From Candidatus Tectimicrobiota bacterium (GTDB taxonomy: Bacteria > Tectomicrobia > Entotheonellia > Entotheonellales > Entotheonellaceae): a stretch of 64,000 nucleotides of DNA. The notes under the pieces were generated by a model. The model had not been told where the DNA came from. It searched no databases and saw only the letters and a program-made list of their open reading frames with translations. Where the stretch lies: contig BPKO01000012.1 of assembly GCA_026005175.1 (NCBI GenBank), positions 83,935-147,934 of the forward strand, in the 5' to 3' direction. Each line of letters starts with the position of its first letter. Positions within the stretch are counted from its first letter, which is position 1. The position numbers were made by a program, and so were the translations under genes. Shown here piece after piece: positions 8,169-17,479 of the stretch.

Positions 8169-9377
8169 TTAGAAGTCCTCTGCGGTCGTGGCATACACAG
8201 GACGCTTCTCCCCTTCCTTTTTGGCTTTGCCAGCCGCACCGCCGGCTACCTCGCGGTAGAGGGCAGCGTAGCGCGCCAGCATGCGCGGCAGGGTGAGGTG
8301 GGCAAGCACGTGCGCGTAGGCAGCCTGCACTTTTGCCTTGCGCCGGGAAGGCTCGCGCGCCACCTCAAGGAGGCGCGCCACCAAAGCACAGGGGTCGTCG
8401 GGAGGAAACAGAAAGCCGCGGCTGCCCGCGCCGAGCGCTTCGGCGTTGCCGGGAATGGCCGAAGCCACCACCGGCACCTGGGCGGCCATGGCTTCGAGCA
8501 CGGCGTTGGGCATGCCTTCGCCGTAAGCCGAGGGCAGCACCAGCACGTCGAAGCAGTTTAGGGCCTCGTTGACCTGCGAGGTGCGGCCGTGGAAGCGCAC
8601 CCGTGCCGCCACCCCGAGGGCTGCTGCCAGGCGCCGCAGCTCCTCTTCCAGCTCTCCTTCGCCCACCAGCGCCAGCTGCGCCTGGGGCAGCTGCGCCAGC
8701 AGCGCCGGCAGGGCACGGATGACCAGAGCAATATTCTTCACCGGCCGCAGGGAGGCCACGATGCCGATGACAAAGGCGTCTTGCCCATAGCCCCACTGCT
8801 GGCGCAGCGCCTGCCGCTGCGCGGCGGGCAGGCGGTAGAACTTCTGCGTGTCAACGCCGTTGGGAATGACCGCGATGGCCGCCGGGTCAAGCCGCAAGCA
8901 GCGAGCCAGAAGATGGCGAAAGTTCTCGGAGTTGGTCAGCAGCCGGTGCGTCAGCGGCCGCAGCAGGCGGCGGGCCAGCAGCTTGGCATGATCGTGGTGG
9001 TAGACATCGGCGGCAATATTGCCGTGGTCGCTGTAGATGACGCGCACGCCGCGCCACAGCCGTGCCACGGCGCAGCCCCACAGGTAGGTGGTGAAATTGC
9101 GGAAGTGTACGACGTCGGGGCGCACAGCAGCCAGGATGCGGGCAAACTTGGCCAGGTTCTCTAGGCGCAGCCCCGGCCGGCGTGCCATGCAATACACGGG
9201 CACGTCGTCGCGCACCTCGTGGCGCCGGGCGCCGTAGGCATCCAGGCACAGCACCGCCGAGGCAAACCGCTGGCGCGGCAGCCCGTTGACCACGTCGAGG
9301 ACGATTTTTTCCGTGCCGCCGTGGTTCAAGGCCAGCACCACGTGCAGGAGGCGAAGGCGGCGAGCCTGGCGGGACAC
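8169..9377 (-). CDS. GT4 glycosyltransferase
   Basis: A 402-residue GT-B fold transferase. The N-terminal half opens LLHVVLALNHGGTEKIV, the usual acceptor-domain start. The C-terminal half has IPNGVDTQKFY, VGEGELEEELR, and the nucleotide-sugar-binding E-x7-E motif in EGMPNAVLEAMA. Start is GTG at 9377 behind AGGAGA; the RBS overlaps the TAG stop of the ligase-like gene. The 25 residues after the conserved domain are basic and low in complexity. Acts in the cytoplasm or at the inner membrane on lipid-linked oligosaccharide; donor unknown. Confidence 0.9.
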   Translation of the reverse strand: MSRQARRLRLLHVVLALNHGGTEKIVLDVVNGLPRQRFASAVLCLDAYGARRHEVRDDVPVYCMARRPGLRLENLAKFARILAAVRPDVVHFRNFTTYLWGCAVARLWRGVRVIYSDHGNIAADVYHHDHAKLLARRLLRPLTHRLLTNSENFRHLLARCLRLDPAAIAVIPNGVDTQKFYRLPAAQRQALRQQWGYGQDAFVIGIVASLRPVKNIALVIRALPALLAQLPQAQLALVGEGELEEELRRLAAALGVAARVRFHGRTSQVNEALNCFDVLVLPSAYGEGMPNAVLEAMAAQVPVVASAIPGNAEALGAGSRGFLFPPDDPCALVARLLEVAREPSRRKAKVQAAYAHVLAHLTLPRMLARYAALYREVAGGAAGKAKKEGEKRPVYATTAEDF

Positions 9378-9386
9378 GGCCGTCTC

Positions 9387-10748
9387 CTAGAGCCGCAGGC
9401 CGATGTAGGTACAAACGGCAAACAGCAGGGTGCGCAGGCCCACTTGCAGCCACTGGGGGTAGCCAATGTAGCAGGCCGAGCCGCAGGTGGCCTCTGGCGC
9501 TGCCATGGCGGCAGCCCGCTCCTGCTCGGCGATGCGCCGGATCACCGCGCTCAAGGCGACAAAGGTGTACAGCTCGTAGTAGTACCCATAGTTACCAAAG
9601 AGGCCGGCAACGAGGTAGCCGATAAACCCAATGGTGATGGCCAGAAACAACTCGCGCAGCTCCGGATCCCCTCGCGCCAGGCGCAGCGCCCGGCGCAGGT
9701 CCTGAAAGCTCATGGCCATGAGCATGAGCCAGACGCTCAACCCCAGAAGTCCCGTTTCGGCGGCGATTTGCACAATGGTGTTGTGGGCATTGATGCGCTG
9801 GCGGAACCAGTCGCCGCCGGCGCGCCGCTTCTGTTCGGCGGTGGCGTACTTGCCAAAGCTGTTGGGAAACTCCCCTACCCCGACGCCCAGCAGCGGATTG
9901 GCCGTCAGCATGTTCCACCCCGCCCCCCAGGCGGCCAGGCGCTGGCCGCCTGTGCCCCCCTGCTCCAGGTCGAGGCGCACGGTGCTAAACCGCTGCCAGT
10001 GCACGTCAGAGACCCGCGACAGCACCGCCACCACCACCAGCGCTCCCAGCAAGAGGGTGCGCAGGCGCTCCTGGCGAAACGTCAGCAGCGCCGACAGCGC
10101 CAGCACCACCGCCAGGGCCAGGTAGCCGCCGCGCGAATTGGTGCCGGCCACGCCAAACAGGAGAATGGCAAAGTACCCCAGGCCTTCGAGCTGAAGCAGC
10201 TTCTTGGCCCCGGTAAAGGCCAGGAAGCAGGCAAAAGGCACCACCGACACCAGGAGGCCGGCAAAGTCATTGCGGTTCACCCACAAATAGGGAGCCTGGG
10301 TGTCGTGGTAACGCGCCACATAGGCCAGCGTCGCCCCGGCAATCACCAGTACCCAGGCAAAACACTTGAGCTTCTGGCGCGTGTCGATCAAGCTGACGAT
10401 CAGCAGCTGCAGAAATGTCGCCTTCCAGAAGAAATCCATATAGTAATGATCGAAAACCTCGAGGTTATTCGACAATCTCGAAAGACACATAATAAAGAAA
10501 AATATCAACATTAGCCATGTTTGTCTTGGTATATGTATTCTTTCTTTGTAATTCAAGATCATTGAAACGAGCACAAGGACTGAGGTAACAAACGGAATTC
10601 TTAGGGGTCTAAATTCCGAGAAAATGTTCGTGTAGTACAGCTCGGAGTAAAGGTAGAAATACACCAGGCCGATGTAAGGCCGGCCGAAGATCGTAACCAG
10701 CCAGACGACGGCGGTGGCGCTGAGAATGAGAATTTCTTGTTTGCCCAT
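9387..10748 (-). CDS. O-antigen ligase/polymerase-like membrane protein (WaaL/Wzy type)
   Basis: A 453-residue polytopic protein with about 11-12 hydrophobic segments and a large periplasmic loop ending in NPLLGVGVGEFPNSF and NAHNTIVQIAAETGLLGL, the hallmark region of the Wzy_C/O-antigen ligase family. With a Wzx flippase and Wzc in the same array it is the best candidate for the polymerase. ATG at 10748 begins MGKQEIL; the longer frame to 10856 only reads the previous gene. The first third, about 10430-10640, is strikingly AT-rich while the rest is GC-rich, so the gene looks like a mosaic. Confidence 0.88.
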   Translation of the reverse strand: MGKQEILILSATAVVWLVTIFGRPYIGLVYFYLYSELYYTNIFSEFRPLRIPFVTSVLVLVSMILNYKERIHIPRQTWLMLIFFFIMCLSRLSNNLEVFDHYYMDFFWKATFLQLLIVSLIDTRQKLKCFAWVLVIAGATLAYVARYHDTQAPYLWVNRNDFAGLLVSVVPFACFLAFTGAKKLLQLEGLGYFAILLFGVAGTNSRGGYLALAVVLALSALLTFRQERLRTLLLGALVVVAVLSRVSDVHWQRFSTVRLDLEQGGTGGQRLAAWGAGWNMLTANPLLGVGVGEFPNSFGKYATAEQKRRAGGDWFRQRINAHNTIVQIAAETGLLGLSVWLMLMAMSFQDLRRALRLARGDPELRELFLAITIGFIGYLVAGLFGNYGYYYELYTFVALSAVIRRIAEQERAAAMAAPEATCGSACYIGYPQWLQVGLRTLLFAVCTYIGLRL

Positions 10749-10761
10749 GGTGGTGTCCCGT

Positions 10762-11805
10762 TTAAGCTGGCTTGCGGGCCGCAACGAGCATGGCGTCGCT
10801 CCGGTCGCAGAGGCGGGCCAGTGGGTAGAGGCTGCCCACCAGCGCCCAGCAGGCAACGCGCAGCCCCAGGCGCGGCAGCTTGCGCAGGGGATGGGCCGGC
10901 GCGCCGGCTGCTGCGTCTTTCCTGTGGGACGTGGCGGCCAGCGGGGGATGCGGCTTCGGGGAGCGCCGGTGCTTGATGGCCTCGATCACGGCGTTTTCGA
11001 GCTGCAAGGCGGTGTAGGGGGGATAAATGCCAAAGGTGCGCATCGCCACCGGCGGCAAGCCAGCCCGGTCAAGCAGCGCCCTCAGGGTATGCGGCGCGAA
11101 CTGGTACAGGTGCGCCGGTGGCGTGGGGTGTTCCCAGGCGCCGAGGGTGCGGCCTAGGAAGCGATAGGTGCAGCGGGGAAAGAGGCCCTCCACGTTTGGC
11201 GTGGTGATCACGCACAGGCCGCCGGGGCGCAGCACGCGGCGGACTTCGTGCAGGGTGGCCAGAGGTGCGGGCAAGTGTTCGATGGTGTCAAAGAGGGTGA
11301 CGACGTCGAAGGCCGCGTCGGGAAAGGCCAGGCGCGTGCCTTGCTGCAGCTGCACGCGCGGCCCGTACTGCCGCTGCAAAGCGGCGACAAAATGGGGGTT
11401 GACGTCGCTGCCGTAGGGCACCCAGCCCTGGCTGGCCGCCAAGGCCAGAAAGGCGCCGCGGGCGCAGCCCAAGTCAAAGACGTGGCGGGCCTGGGGCTGG
11501 TAGGCGCGGATGAAGGCCACGGCACGCTGGAATTTGCGCATTTTGTAGCGCTCGTGGCCAGGATGGACCGCCTCGCCGGCCACCGCCCCGTGTCCTTCTG
11601 GAGCGGCGTTGTAAAGCACGGCCAAGGCCTCAGCCTGGGGCCGCGGGTTGACGTAGACAAGGCGGCAGCGGCGGCAGCGCACCACGCGAAAGCCTTTTTT
11701 TGTCACCAGCAGCTCTTCGTCGCTCGCGTCGCAGAGCGCACAGAGAACGTGCTCGAGCGGCATCGCTTGCGCTGTGCGGCGGGCCATCAGGATTTCGTTT
11801 CCCAC
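10762..11805 (-). CDS. SAM-dependent methyltransferase with zinc-ribbon N-terminus
   Basis: A 347-residue class I methyltransferase. Residues 22-47 hold CxxC...CxxC (Cys22, 25, 44, 47), a small zinc ribbon common in sugar or polysaccharide methyltransferases. The Rossmann SAM site VFDLGCARGAF lies near residue 109, then DVVTLFDTIEHL and LRPGGLCVITTPN. Start is GTG at 11805 with AAGGAGA six to seven bases upstream. Residues beyond 270 are basic and may be an acceptor-specific or membrane-associated region. Likely methylates a sugar hydroxyl or carboxyl in the polysaccharide. Confidence 0.87.
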   Translation of the reverse strand: MGNEILMARRTAQAMPLEHVLCALCDASDEELLVTKKGFRVVRCRRCRLVYVNPRPQAEALAVLYNAAPEGHGAVAGEAVHPGHERYKMRKFQRAVAFIRAYQPQARHVFDLGCARGAFLALAASQGWVPYGSDVNPHFVAALQRQYGPRVQLQQGTRLAFPDAAFDVVTLFDTIEHLPAPLATLHEVRRVLRPGGLCVITTPNVEGLFPRCTYRFLGRTLGAWEHPTPPAHLYQFAPHTLRALLDRAGLPPVAMRTFGIYPPYTALQLENAVIEAIKHRRSPKPHPPLAATSHRKDAAAGAPAHPLRKLPRLGLRVACWALVGSLYPLARLCDRSDAMLVAARKPA

Positions 11806-11820
11806 GCTTTTCTCCTTTCC

Positions 11821-13020
11821 TCAGCGGCTGGCGGTGGCCACGCACCGCCGGTAGACTTCGACCACCTGCCGGGCGTACCCGGCCGTGCTGTGGGGAAGGG
11901 CGTACTGGCGGATGGTGGCCGCGTCCCACTGCCGCGCCAGAGCCCTCTGCAGCGCCGCGGCCAGGGCTGCCACGTCGCCTGGCGGCACCATTTCGCCCAG
12001 GGCTGGCGCGCAGAGCATCTCCGGAATCCCCCCGACGCGGCTGGCCACCACCGGGCGGCCGCAGGCCATGGCCTCGTAAATCACGTTGGGGCGCCCCTCG
12101 CTATAGCTGGGCAGGCAAAGCACGTCGCTGGCACCCAGCCACAGGGGCACCTCGGCATGCGGCACGTGAGGGCACCACTGCGCGCGCCCATCCAGGGACA
12201 GCGCCCGCAATCGCCGGCAGACCTCGCGCTGCTGCGCGCCGCGGCCGATCAGCACGAGCCGCACTTCGCGCTGCGGCGCCGCGTCGCACACGGCGCGAAA
12301 CGCGCGCAGGAGGTCAAGCACACCCTTGCCTGCTTCCAGGGCGCCCACGTATAGCACCACCTGCGCACTGGCCGGCAGGCCCAGGCGCTGGCGGGCGAGG
12401 GCCTGAGGCAGCGGGCGAAAGCGGGCCAGGTCGACGCCGTTGGGAATGACGCTGACGTTGGCGGGTGCAGCGCCCAGGGCAACGGCTTTGCGCCTAAGGT
12501 CCTCACTGACGGCGATCACGTGGGCCACGGCCCGCAGGGTGTAGCGGATCGCTTGCCGCAATATGGGGTCCTTGGGAAAGCGGTTGAGGTCCGAGCCGCG
12601 CACCGTCAGCACCACCGGGCGGCGCCACTGCCGGCCCAGCAGCGCCACGGCCAGTCCTGCCGGATAGGCAAAGTGCACGTGGAGCACGTCGCAGCGCGCC
12701 GCCCACTGCTGCCGGCGCGCTGCGCGCCGCAGGGCGGCCAGGTACGACAGCCAGTTGAGGTAGACGCTCAGCTTGGGCACCGCAGCGTACGTGCAGTGGT
12801 ATACCGGCGTGCCGTGCCAGCGCGCCACGGCAGTACGGGCGCGCTTTAGCAGCGGGCGCGGCTTGGGAGAGACCACGGCAACGAGGCGGCAGTAGCGCCG
12901 CAGCTGCCGCAGCTGCTCGCGGACGAAAATGCCGCTGGTCGGCTCTGCCGCCGTAGGAAACAGCGACGACACCACCAGCACCCGCGGCGTGGCGGCGCGG
13001 GCCACCGCAGGCGGCGTCAC
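11821..13020 (-). CDS. GT4 glycosyltransferase
   Basis: A 399-residue GT-B transferase: VLVVSSLFPTAAEPTSGIFV at the N-terminus (the exopolysaccharide GT4 start), then HVHFAYPAG, VIPNGVDLARF, and E-x7-E as EGRPNVIYEAMACG near the end. The GTG start at 13020 forms a GTGA overlap with the stop of the preceding deacetylase-like gene, which decides the start; 35 further upstream codons read only that gene. Donor and acceptor unknown. Confidence 0.9.
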   Translation of the reverse strand: MTPPAVARAATPRVLVVSSLFPTAAEPTSGIFVREQLRQLRRYCRLVAVVSPKPRPLLKRARTAVARWHGTPVYHCTYAAVPKLSVYLNWLSYLAALRRAARRQQWAARCDVLHVHFAYPAGLAVALLGRQWRRPVVLTVRGSDLNRFPKDPILRQAIRYTLRAVAHVIAVSEDLRRKAVALGAAPANVSVIPNGVDLARFRPLPQALARQRLGLPASAQVVLYVGALEAGKGVLDLLRAFRAVCDAAPQREVRLVLIGRGAQQREVCRRLRALSLDGRAQWCPHVPHAEVPLWLGASDVLCLPSYSEGRPNVIYEAMACGRPVVASRVGGIPEMLCAPALGEMVPPGDVAALAAALQRALARQWDAATIRQYALPHSTAGYARQVVEVYRRCVATASR

Positions 13021-14045
13021 AGCAGTCGCCACAACAGCCACCCGAGCAGGCCAAGGCCCGCCGTGCCGGCAGCGCTGCTGCCGGCCAGCAGCAGGTTCCC
13101 CTTGCCGCGGTTGTAGTAGCGGCAAGCACGCACCAGCGAGCGGGCCAGGGTTGACACCGGCAGCACCTCGGTCGGCGTTGCAAACGCCTGCGGCGCCTGC
13201 TGGTAAAGGCGGTACCAGGCCGCCACCGTCAGCACCTCGACGTCGGGCTGCTCGGCAAGAAAGCGCAGGAAACGAGCAAACTTGCGCACCTCCGCGGGGA
13301 TGGGGGTAAACACGCTGCGGTCCTTGCTGCGCTTGAGAAAGCTGAAGCTGTGCATGAGCAGCGTCACCACGGGCAGGCCGGTGGCGCGGGCGGCGCGTAC
13401 CACGAAGCGCAGCTCGCTCAGGGTGTTGGCGTTGATGTCAAAGGGTTTGGTGGGCATGAAGCGTCCCAGCTTAAACTGCGCGAACTGCGTCACCGGCAGC
13501 TCCACGATGCCCTCGGGGGTGAGCTGCACGCCGTTGCGCCATACCTTGTGGGGATCGAGGCGGCAGTAAGGCGAGCCGATATGCGAGCTGTCCACGGGAA
13601 TGCCGACGCTTTTGAGCGCCCGCAGGGTGTGATGATCGGCGCCAAAGCCGCCAGCGCGGTGGGCCAGCGGCGGCCGCCCCACCCAGGCCTGCAGCAGGCG
13701 TTTGCCGTAGTCGAGCAGTTCGACTTGCTGCTCAAGGGGATGCTGCCACATGAAGCGGGCGTTGGTCACCCACTTGGGGTGGGTGTGTAGCTGCACATCG
13801 TGGCCGCGGCGGGCAATCAGCTCGCAAGCTTGCCGCATGCCCGCCTCCCCGAGCACGCGGGCTTCAAAGGGGCTGACGAAGAAGGTGGCGCGATAGCCGT
13901 ACTGCTCGCAGAGGTCCATGATGAGCGGGATGCCGTAGCAGCGGCCGCCGACTTCGCCGTAGACCATCTTGGAGAGGGGAATGACGCGGCCGTTACGGAA
14001 GTCAGCTTCCGTGTCGATGGTAAGAAGAACGTAGAGCTTGCTCAC
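13017..14045 (-). CDS. Polysaccharide deacetylase-like protein with C-terminal membrane anchor
   Basis: A 342-residue protein of the glycoside hydrolase/deacetylase superfamily. LTIDTEADFRNG supplies the acidic metal site, and VQLHTHPKW the histidines; HSFSFL lies further on. This is the WalW-like branch in which the first motif reads TIDTE rather than TFDDG. The last 25 residues form a transmembrane helix, so it may be anchored with the domain facing the cytoplasm. I prefer GTG at 14045, because AAGGAG (14052-14057) lies six bases upstream of it, whereas it overlaps the alternative ATG at 14060. GTGA coupling to the next GT4. Confidence 0.8.
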   Translation of the reverse strand: MSKLYVLLTIDTEADFRNGRVIPLSKMVYGEVGGRCYGIPLIMDLCEQYGYRATFFVSPFEARVLGEAGMRQACELIARRGHDVQLHTHPKWVTNARFMWQHPLEQQVELLDYGKRLLQAWVGRPPLAHRAGGFGADHHTLRALKSVGIPVDSSHIGSPYCRLDPHKVWRNGVQLTPEGIVELPVTQFAQFKLGRFMPTKPFDINANTLSELRFVVRAARATGLPVVTLLMHSFSFLKRSKDRSVFTPIPAEVRKFARFLRFLAEQPDVEVLTVAAWYRLYQQAPQAFATPTEVLPVSTLARSLVRACRYYNRGKGNLLLAGSSAAGTAGLGLLGWLLWRLL

Positions 14046-14075
14046 GAGACGCTCCTTCATGTCCCGCCACGGGCG

Positions 14076-15131
14076 CTAGGCGTGGGGCTTGTGCACGAGC
14101 ACCTGGTAATCGGTGATGACGTAAAACGCCACGCGGTTGGCAAGCGGCAGGAGCCAGGGACAGGCTTTAATCAAGCGCGCCTTGCGCGAGGTGGCGGGCA
14201 GGCGCGGGTCGAAAAGCGGGCCGCTGATGGCGTAGTGCGTGCCGCAGACCCGGCGCAGCAGGCGGCTGAGCTCCCAGTACGACAGCAAGCGGACACTGGT
14301 GTAGCGCACCCCGCGCCGGCGCCGCACGTAAGCGTCCATGTAGCGGCGCGGCAGAAAGCCGACGAACCACACCTGCACGTGCGGCTCCGGACCAAAGAGG
14401 TTATAGCGGTTAGGGGAGTTGAAGTAGCCAAAGCCGCCGGGGCGCAGCACCCGGTACAGCTGGCGCACGAACGCTTCCTGCCCGTCCACGACGTGCTCGA
14501 TGACGTCGGTGGCATTAACCAGCTCGAACGTCGCCTGGGCAAAGGGCAGGCAAGTGGCATCGGCACACACCAGGCCCAGGTGGGCAATGCCGCGCTCTTC
14601 GAAGAACTTTTTGCCCACCAGCAGGTCCAGCAGCGAGATGTCCACTCCTACCCCGCGGGCGCAGCCGGCCATCAGCCACGGCAGGCTGGTGCCGGTGCCG
14701 CAGCCGATGTCAAGCCAGCGGGCCCCGGGGGGGACCTGCCGCCCCTGGTGGGCCAGCACGCGTTCGATGCGCAGGCGCCGGCCGTGGCCCTTCTCGACGT
14801 ATTGCAGCTCGTGCCGCAGGTGCAGCTGCCAGAGGGGTTCGGGGAGCTGTCCCTTAGAGAACGAAAAGCGCAGGCGCAGCAGCTCCTCGAAGCTGGCATG
14901 CGGGAAGGCGTCCAGGAGTACCGCCAGGCGTTCGCGCTCCGTGGCACTGACGCGAAAGCCGCGCCGGGCGGCGCGAAAATCCGGGATGCCCTGGTAAACG
15001 GGGTAGTCGCTCCCGCAACCCCGGCAGCGGATGTGGGTGGCCGACTGCCAGCGCAGGGACTGCTGGCACGCTGGGCACCGCAGGCCCCAGTCCACAACGG
15101 CGCGGTTCGCTTCCAGGCTGAACTCGATCAT
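14076..15131 (-). CDS. SAM-dependent methyltransferase with Trm112-like zinc motif
   Basis: A 351-residue class I methyltransferase. Cys19, 22, 36 and 39 (CPACQ...CRGCGSDYPV) form a Trm112p-like zinc knuckle, common in bacterial sugar methyltransferases. The SAM loop WLDIGCGTGTSLPW lies near residue 139, followed by NATDVIEHV and LRPGGFGYFNSPN. The start overlaps the stop of the upstream GT4 as ATGA. Acceptor unknown; context implies a polysaccharide sugar or its lipid-linked intermediate. Confidence 0.88.
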   Translation of the reverse strand: MIEFSLEANRAVVDWGLRCPACQQSLRWQSATHIRCRGCGSDYPVYQGIPDFRAARRGFRVSATERERLAVLLDAFPHASFEELLRLRFSFSKGQLPEPLWQLHLRHELQYVEKGHGRRLRIERVLAHQGRQVPPGARWLDIGCGTGTSLPWLMAGCARGVGVDISLLDLLVGKKFFEERGIAHLGLVCADATCLPFAQATFELVNATDVIEHVVDGQEAFVRQLYRVLRPGGFGYFNSPNRYNLFGPEPHVQVWFVGFLPRRYMDAYVRRRRGVRYTSVRLLSYWELSRLLRRVCGTHYAISGPLFDPRLPATSRKARLIKACPWLLPLANRVAFYVITDYQVLVHKPHA

Positions 15132-16294
15132 ACCAACGCCCTCCAGGCGGCCGGGGACGGGTCAGGAATCAGGGCCAGAAACTTCTCCACCGCTTGCTGC
15201 CAGGAAAAGCGTGCCACCGAGGGGCGGGCCCGGCGCTTGAGCCGCTCGTAGAGCGCCTCGTCTTGCAGGAGGCGAAGCAGCGCTTCCGCCAGCGCCTCGG
15301 GGTCGCCTGGGGGCACCAGCAGCCCGTTGTCGCCGTCGCGCACGGTTTCGACAAGGCCCGAGATGCGCGTCGCCACCACCGGTGTGCCGCTGGCCAGCGC
15401 TTCCAGGGGCACGATGGCATGGCCCTCGCTCAGCGAGGGCAGCACCACCACGTCGGCCTGCGCATAATGGGCACGCAGCTGCGCGTGGGGCAGCCGCCCC
15501 AGCAGCCGCAGGTGGTCGGCAACGCCCAGCTCGCGCGCCAGCCGCAGCACCGCCTCTCCTTCCGGACTTTGGGCCTCGGCGCCGATCATGACGCACACCG
15601 CCTGCGGCAGGGCGCGCACCACCTGCGGCAAAGCGCGCAGGAGGGACTCGATGCCCTTTTCGCGGGCAAAGCGGCCGACAAAGAGGATCTGCCTCTCTTC
15701 CCTGGCGGGCGCTTTCGCCTCGGCCTCAGGCCATGCCTCCAGGTCCAAGGCGTTGGGAAAGAGCAGCAGCCGGTGCGCTTCGGCGCCAAGGCGTGCGAGT
15801 CCCTCGCGGATTTCCTGGCTGATACAGCCGACGCGCCAGGCGTGCCTGGCAATGAAACGGGCGCTCATTTTGTAGATCAAGGTCTGGGACTTGCGGTAGG
15901 CGATCGCACGCCACGGGTTGTATATCCACCCGTGCAGGAAGGGCACCACCGGGACGCGGCAGCGTCTTTCGAACGCATAGGCCCCAAAGTAGGCCTGGGA
16001 ATCGTGCACCTGGACGATGTCGATGCGGTGCCGGCGGTGCCATGCCGACAGCTGCCGCCACAGCCGCGCTGCAAACACAAAGCCACCCAGGTCGAAGCGG
16101 CGCCACCGCGGCGCGGGCACGCGCACAAAAGCCACCGGCGCCGCAGCGGTAGGCTCAACGTCGCTGGCAAAGACGGTCACCCGCGCGCCGTACTTGGCCA
16201 GGGCCTCCACCCAGTTGCGCACGGCGACGGGGATCCCGCCGTCGTGCCAGAAGTAGCGATTGACCACCGCCACGTGCGGGCAAGAAGTCGCCAT
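15128..16294 (-). CDS. GT4 glycosyltransferase
   Basis: A 388-residue GT-B transferase. It begins VAVVNRYFWHDGGIPVAV, has FPNALDLEAWP and ILFVGRFAREKGI at the inter-domain hinge, and E-x7-E as EGHAIVPLEALASG. It starts four bases after the stop of the preceding GT4 and ends in an ATGA overlap with the methyltransferase. Sugar specificity cannot be read. Confidence 0.9.
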   Translation of the reverse strand: MATSCPHVAVVNRYFWHDGGIPVAVRNWVEALAKYGARVTVFASDVEPTAAAPVAFVRVPAPRWRRFDLGGFVFAARLWRQLSAWHRRHRIDIVQVHDSQAYFGAYAFERRCRVPVVPFLHGWIYNPWRAIAYRKSQTLIYKMSARFIARHAWRVGCISQEIREGLARLGAEAHRLLLFPNALDLEAWPEAEAKAPAREERQILFVGRFAREKGIESLLRALPQVVRALPQAVCVMIGAEAQSPEGEAVLRLARELGVADHLRLLGRLPHAQLRAHYAQADVVVLPSLSEGHAIVPLEALASGTPVVATRISGLVETVRDGDNGLLVPPGDPEALAEALLRLLQDEALYERLKRRARPSVARFSWQQAVEKFLALIPDPSPAAWRALV

Positions 16295-16297
16295 CCC

Positions 16298-17479
16298 TCA
16301 TGCCCCATAGCGAAGGCGGTCGGCCAGCAGGCCGGCCCAGCGCACCACATATCGAGCATACCCCGGAAGCGATGCCGTGCCGGCCGCCCGGGCGACGAGG
16401 TCCCCCAAAGGCTGCAAGGTGCGCTCCCAGGTGAAGCGCTGCCGGACGTGCGCGCAGGCCGCAGCTCCCATGCGCTGGAGCCGCAGCGGCTCGGCCAGCA
16501 AGTCACAGAGGCACTTGGCCAGCGCCTCCGGATCGTCCGGCGGACACACGCGTCCCGTCACCCCATCGATGACCGTTTCAGGCAGCCCGCCGTTGTGGGT
16601 GACAACCACCGGACAGCCGCAGGCCTGCGCCTCGAGCGACACCATGCCAAAGCCCTCAAAACACCGCCGTGCCGAAGACGGCACCACGGCAAGCGCCGCC
16701 TGCGAAAACTCCCGTGCCAGTTCCGCCTGTGACAGGCTGCCCCGAAACTGCACCGAGCCATCACCGGGCAGCAACGCAGGATCGGGCCGGTATGCGGTGC
16801 GGCCGTACAGCTCGGCGGCGCCGCATATGACAAGCTCTGCATCGGCAAAGTGGGCTTTGACTTGCCCGAACGCCTGCAGCAGGGTATCGATGCCTTTGAG
16901 CGGCACGAGCGCCCCAGCAAACACCAAGCGGCGCTTCTGCCGTGGCACCGGGTGGGGATAAAACACCCGGGTGTCAACGCCGTTGTGCACCACATGCAGC
17001 TTTTCGGCGCGGACCCCCTGGCTGCGGAGCAGTGCAGCCAGGGCGTTTGACACGCACAGCACGGCGTCGGCAAAGGCGTTCATGCGCCAGATTCGCTGCC
17101 GCGCCACGGCTTCTTCAGGGGTTGCCATGGGCCCGATGTGGACGCTGAGCAATCGCAGGCGCAGCCGCGGCAACCAATACGTCAGCATGAGCACTTTGGG
17201 ACTGGCCACCACCAGGGCGACGTCCCAGCAGGGGTGCTGACGAAAAAACGCCCGCAGTGCCGCGGGACTGTCGCAATGCACGTACTGTACCCCTTGGTAC
17301 GGGCCAGGCGGACAGGCAAGGCGAGCGACAACGGTCACGCTGTGGCCATGCTGCTGCAAGTACGTGGCATGGGCCACGGTGACCCGCCCGGTACCGGCCA
17401 TGATGCCGCCAGGATGAAGGGGCGCGGTGCTGGCCACATCGAGAATCAGGACGCGTTGCCCAAGGGACTCAGAAGACAC
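16298..17479 (-). CDS. GT4 glycosyltransferase
   Basis: A 393-residue GT-B transferase. After a short lead it reads VLILDVASTAPLHPGGI; the second domain has VHNGVDTRVFYPHP, LVFAGALVPLKGID and E-x7-E as EGFGMVSLEAQACG. The likely start is GTG at 17479, eight codons before homology and 11 bases inside the end of the PIG-L-like gene. No strong RBS is visible, consistent with translational coupling. The 86 codons upstream in the same frame are antisense-like read-through of the previous gene. Confidence 0.87.
   Translation of the reverse strand: MSSESLGQRVLILDVASTAPLHPGGIMAGTGRVTVAHATYLQQHGHSVTVVARLACPPGPYQGVQYVHCDSPAALRAFFRQHPCWDVALVVASPKVLMLTYWLPRLRLRLLSVHIGPMATPEEAVARQRIWRMNAFADAVLCVSNALAALLRSQGVRAEKLHVVHNGVDTRVFYPHPVPRQKRRLVFAGALVPLKGIDTLLQAFGQVKAHFADAELVICGAAELYGRTAYRPDPALLPGDGSVQFRGSLSQAELAREFSQAALAVVPSSARRCFEGFGMVSLEAQACGCPVVVTHNGGLPETVIDGVTGRVCPPDDPEALAKCLCDLLAEPLRLQRMGAAACAHVRQRFTWERTLQPLGDLVARAAGTASLPGYARYVVRWAGLLADRLRYGA

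Noticed and set aside
13800..16732. Plus-strand ORFs of 483 and 512 codons
   Set aside because: Exact antisense of methyltransferase and GT4 genes with clear catalytic motifs; no motifs of their own.
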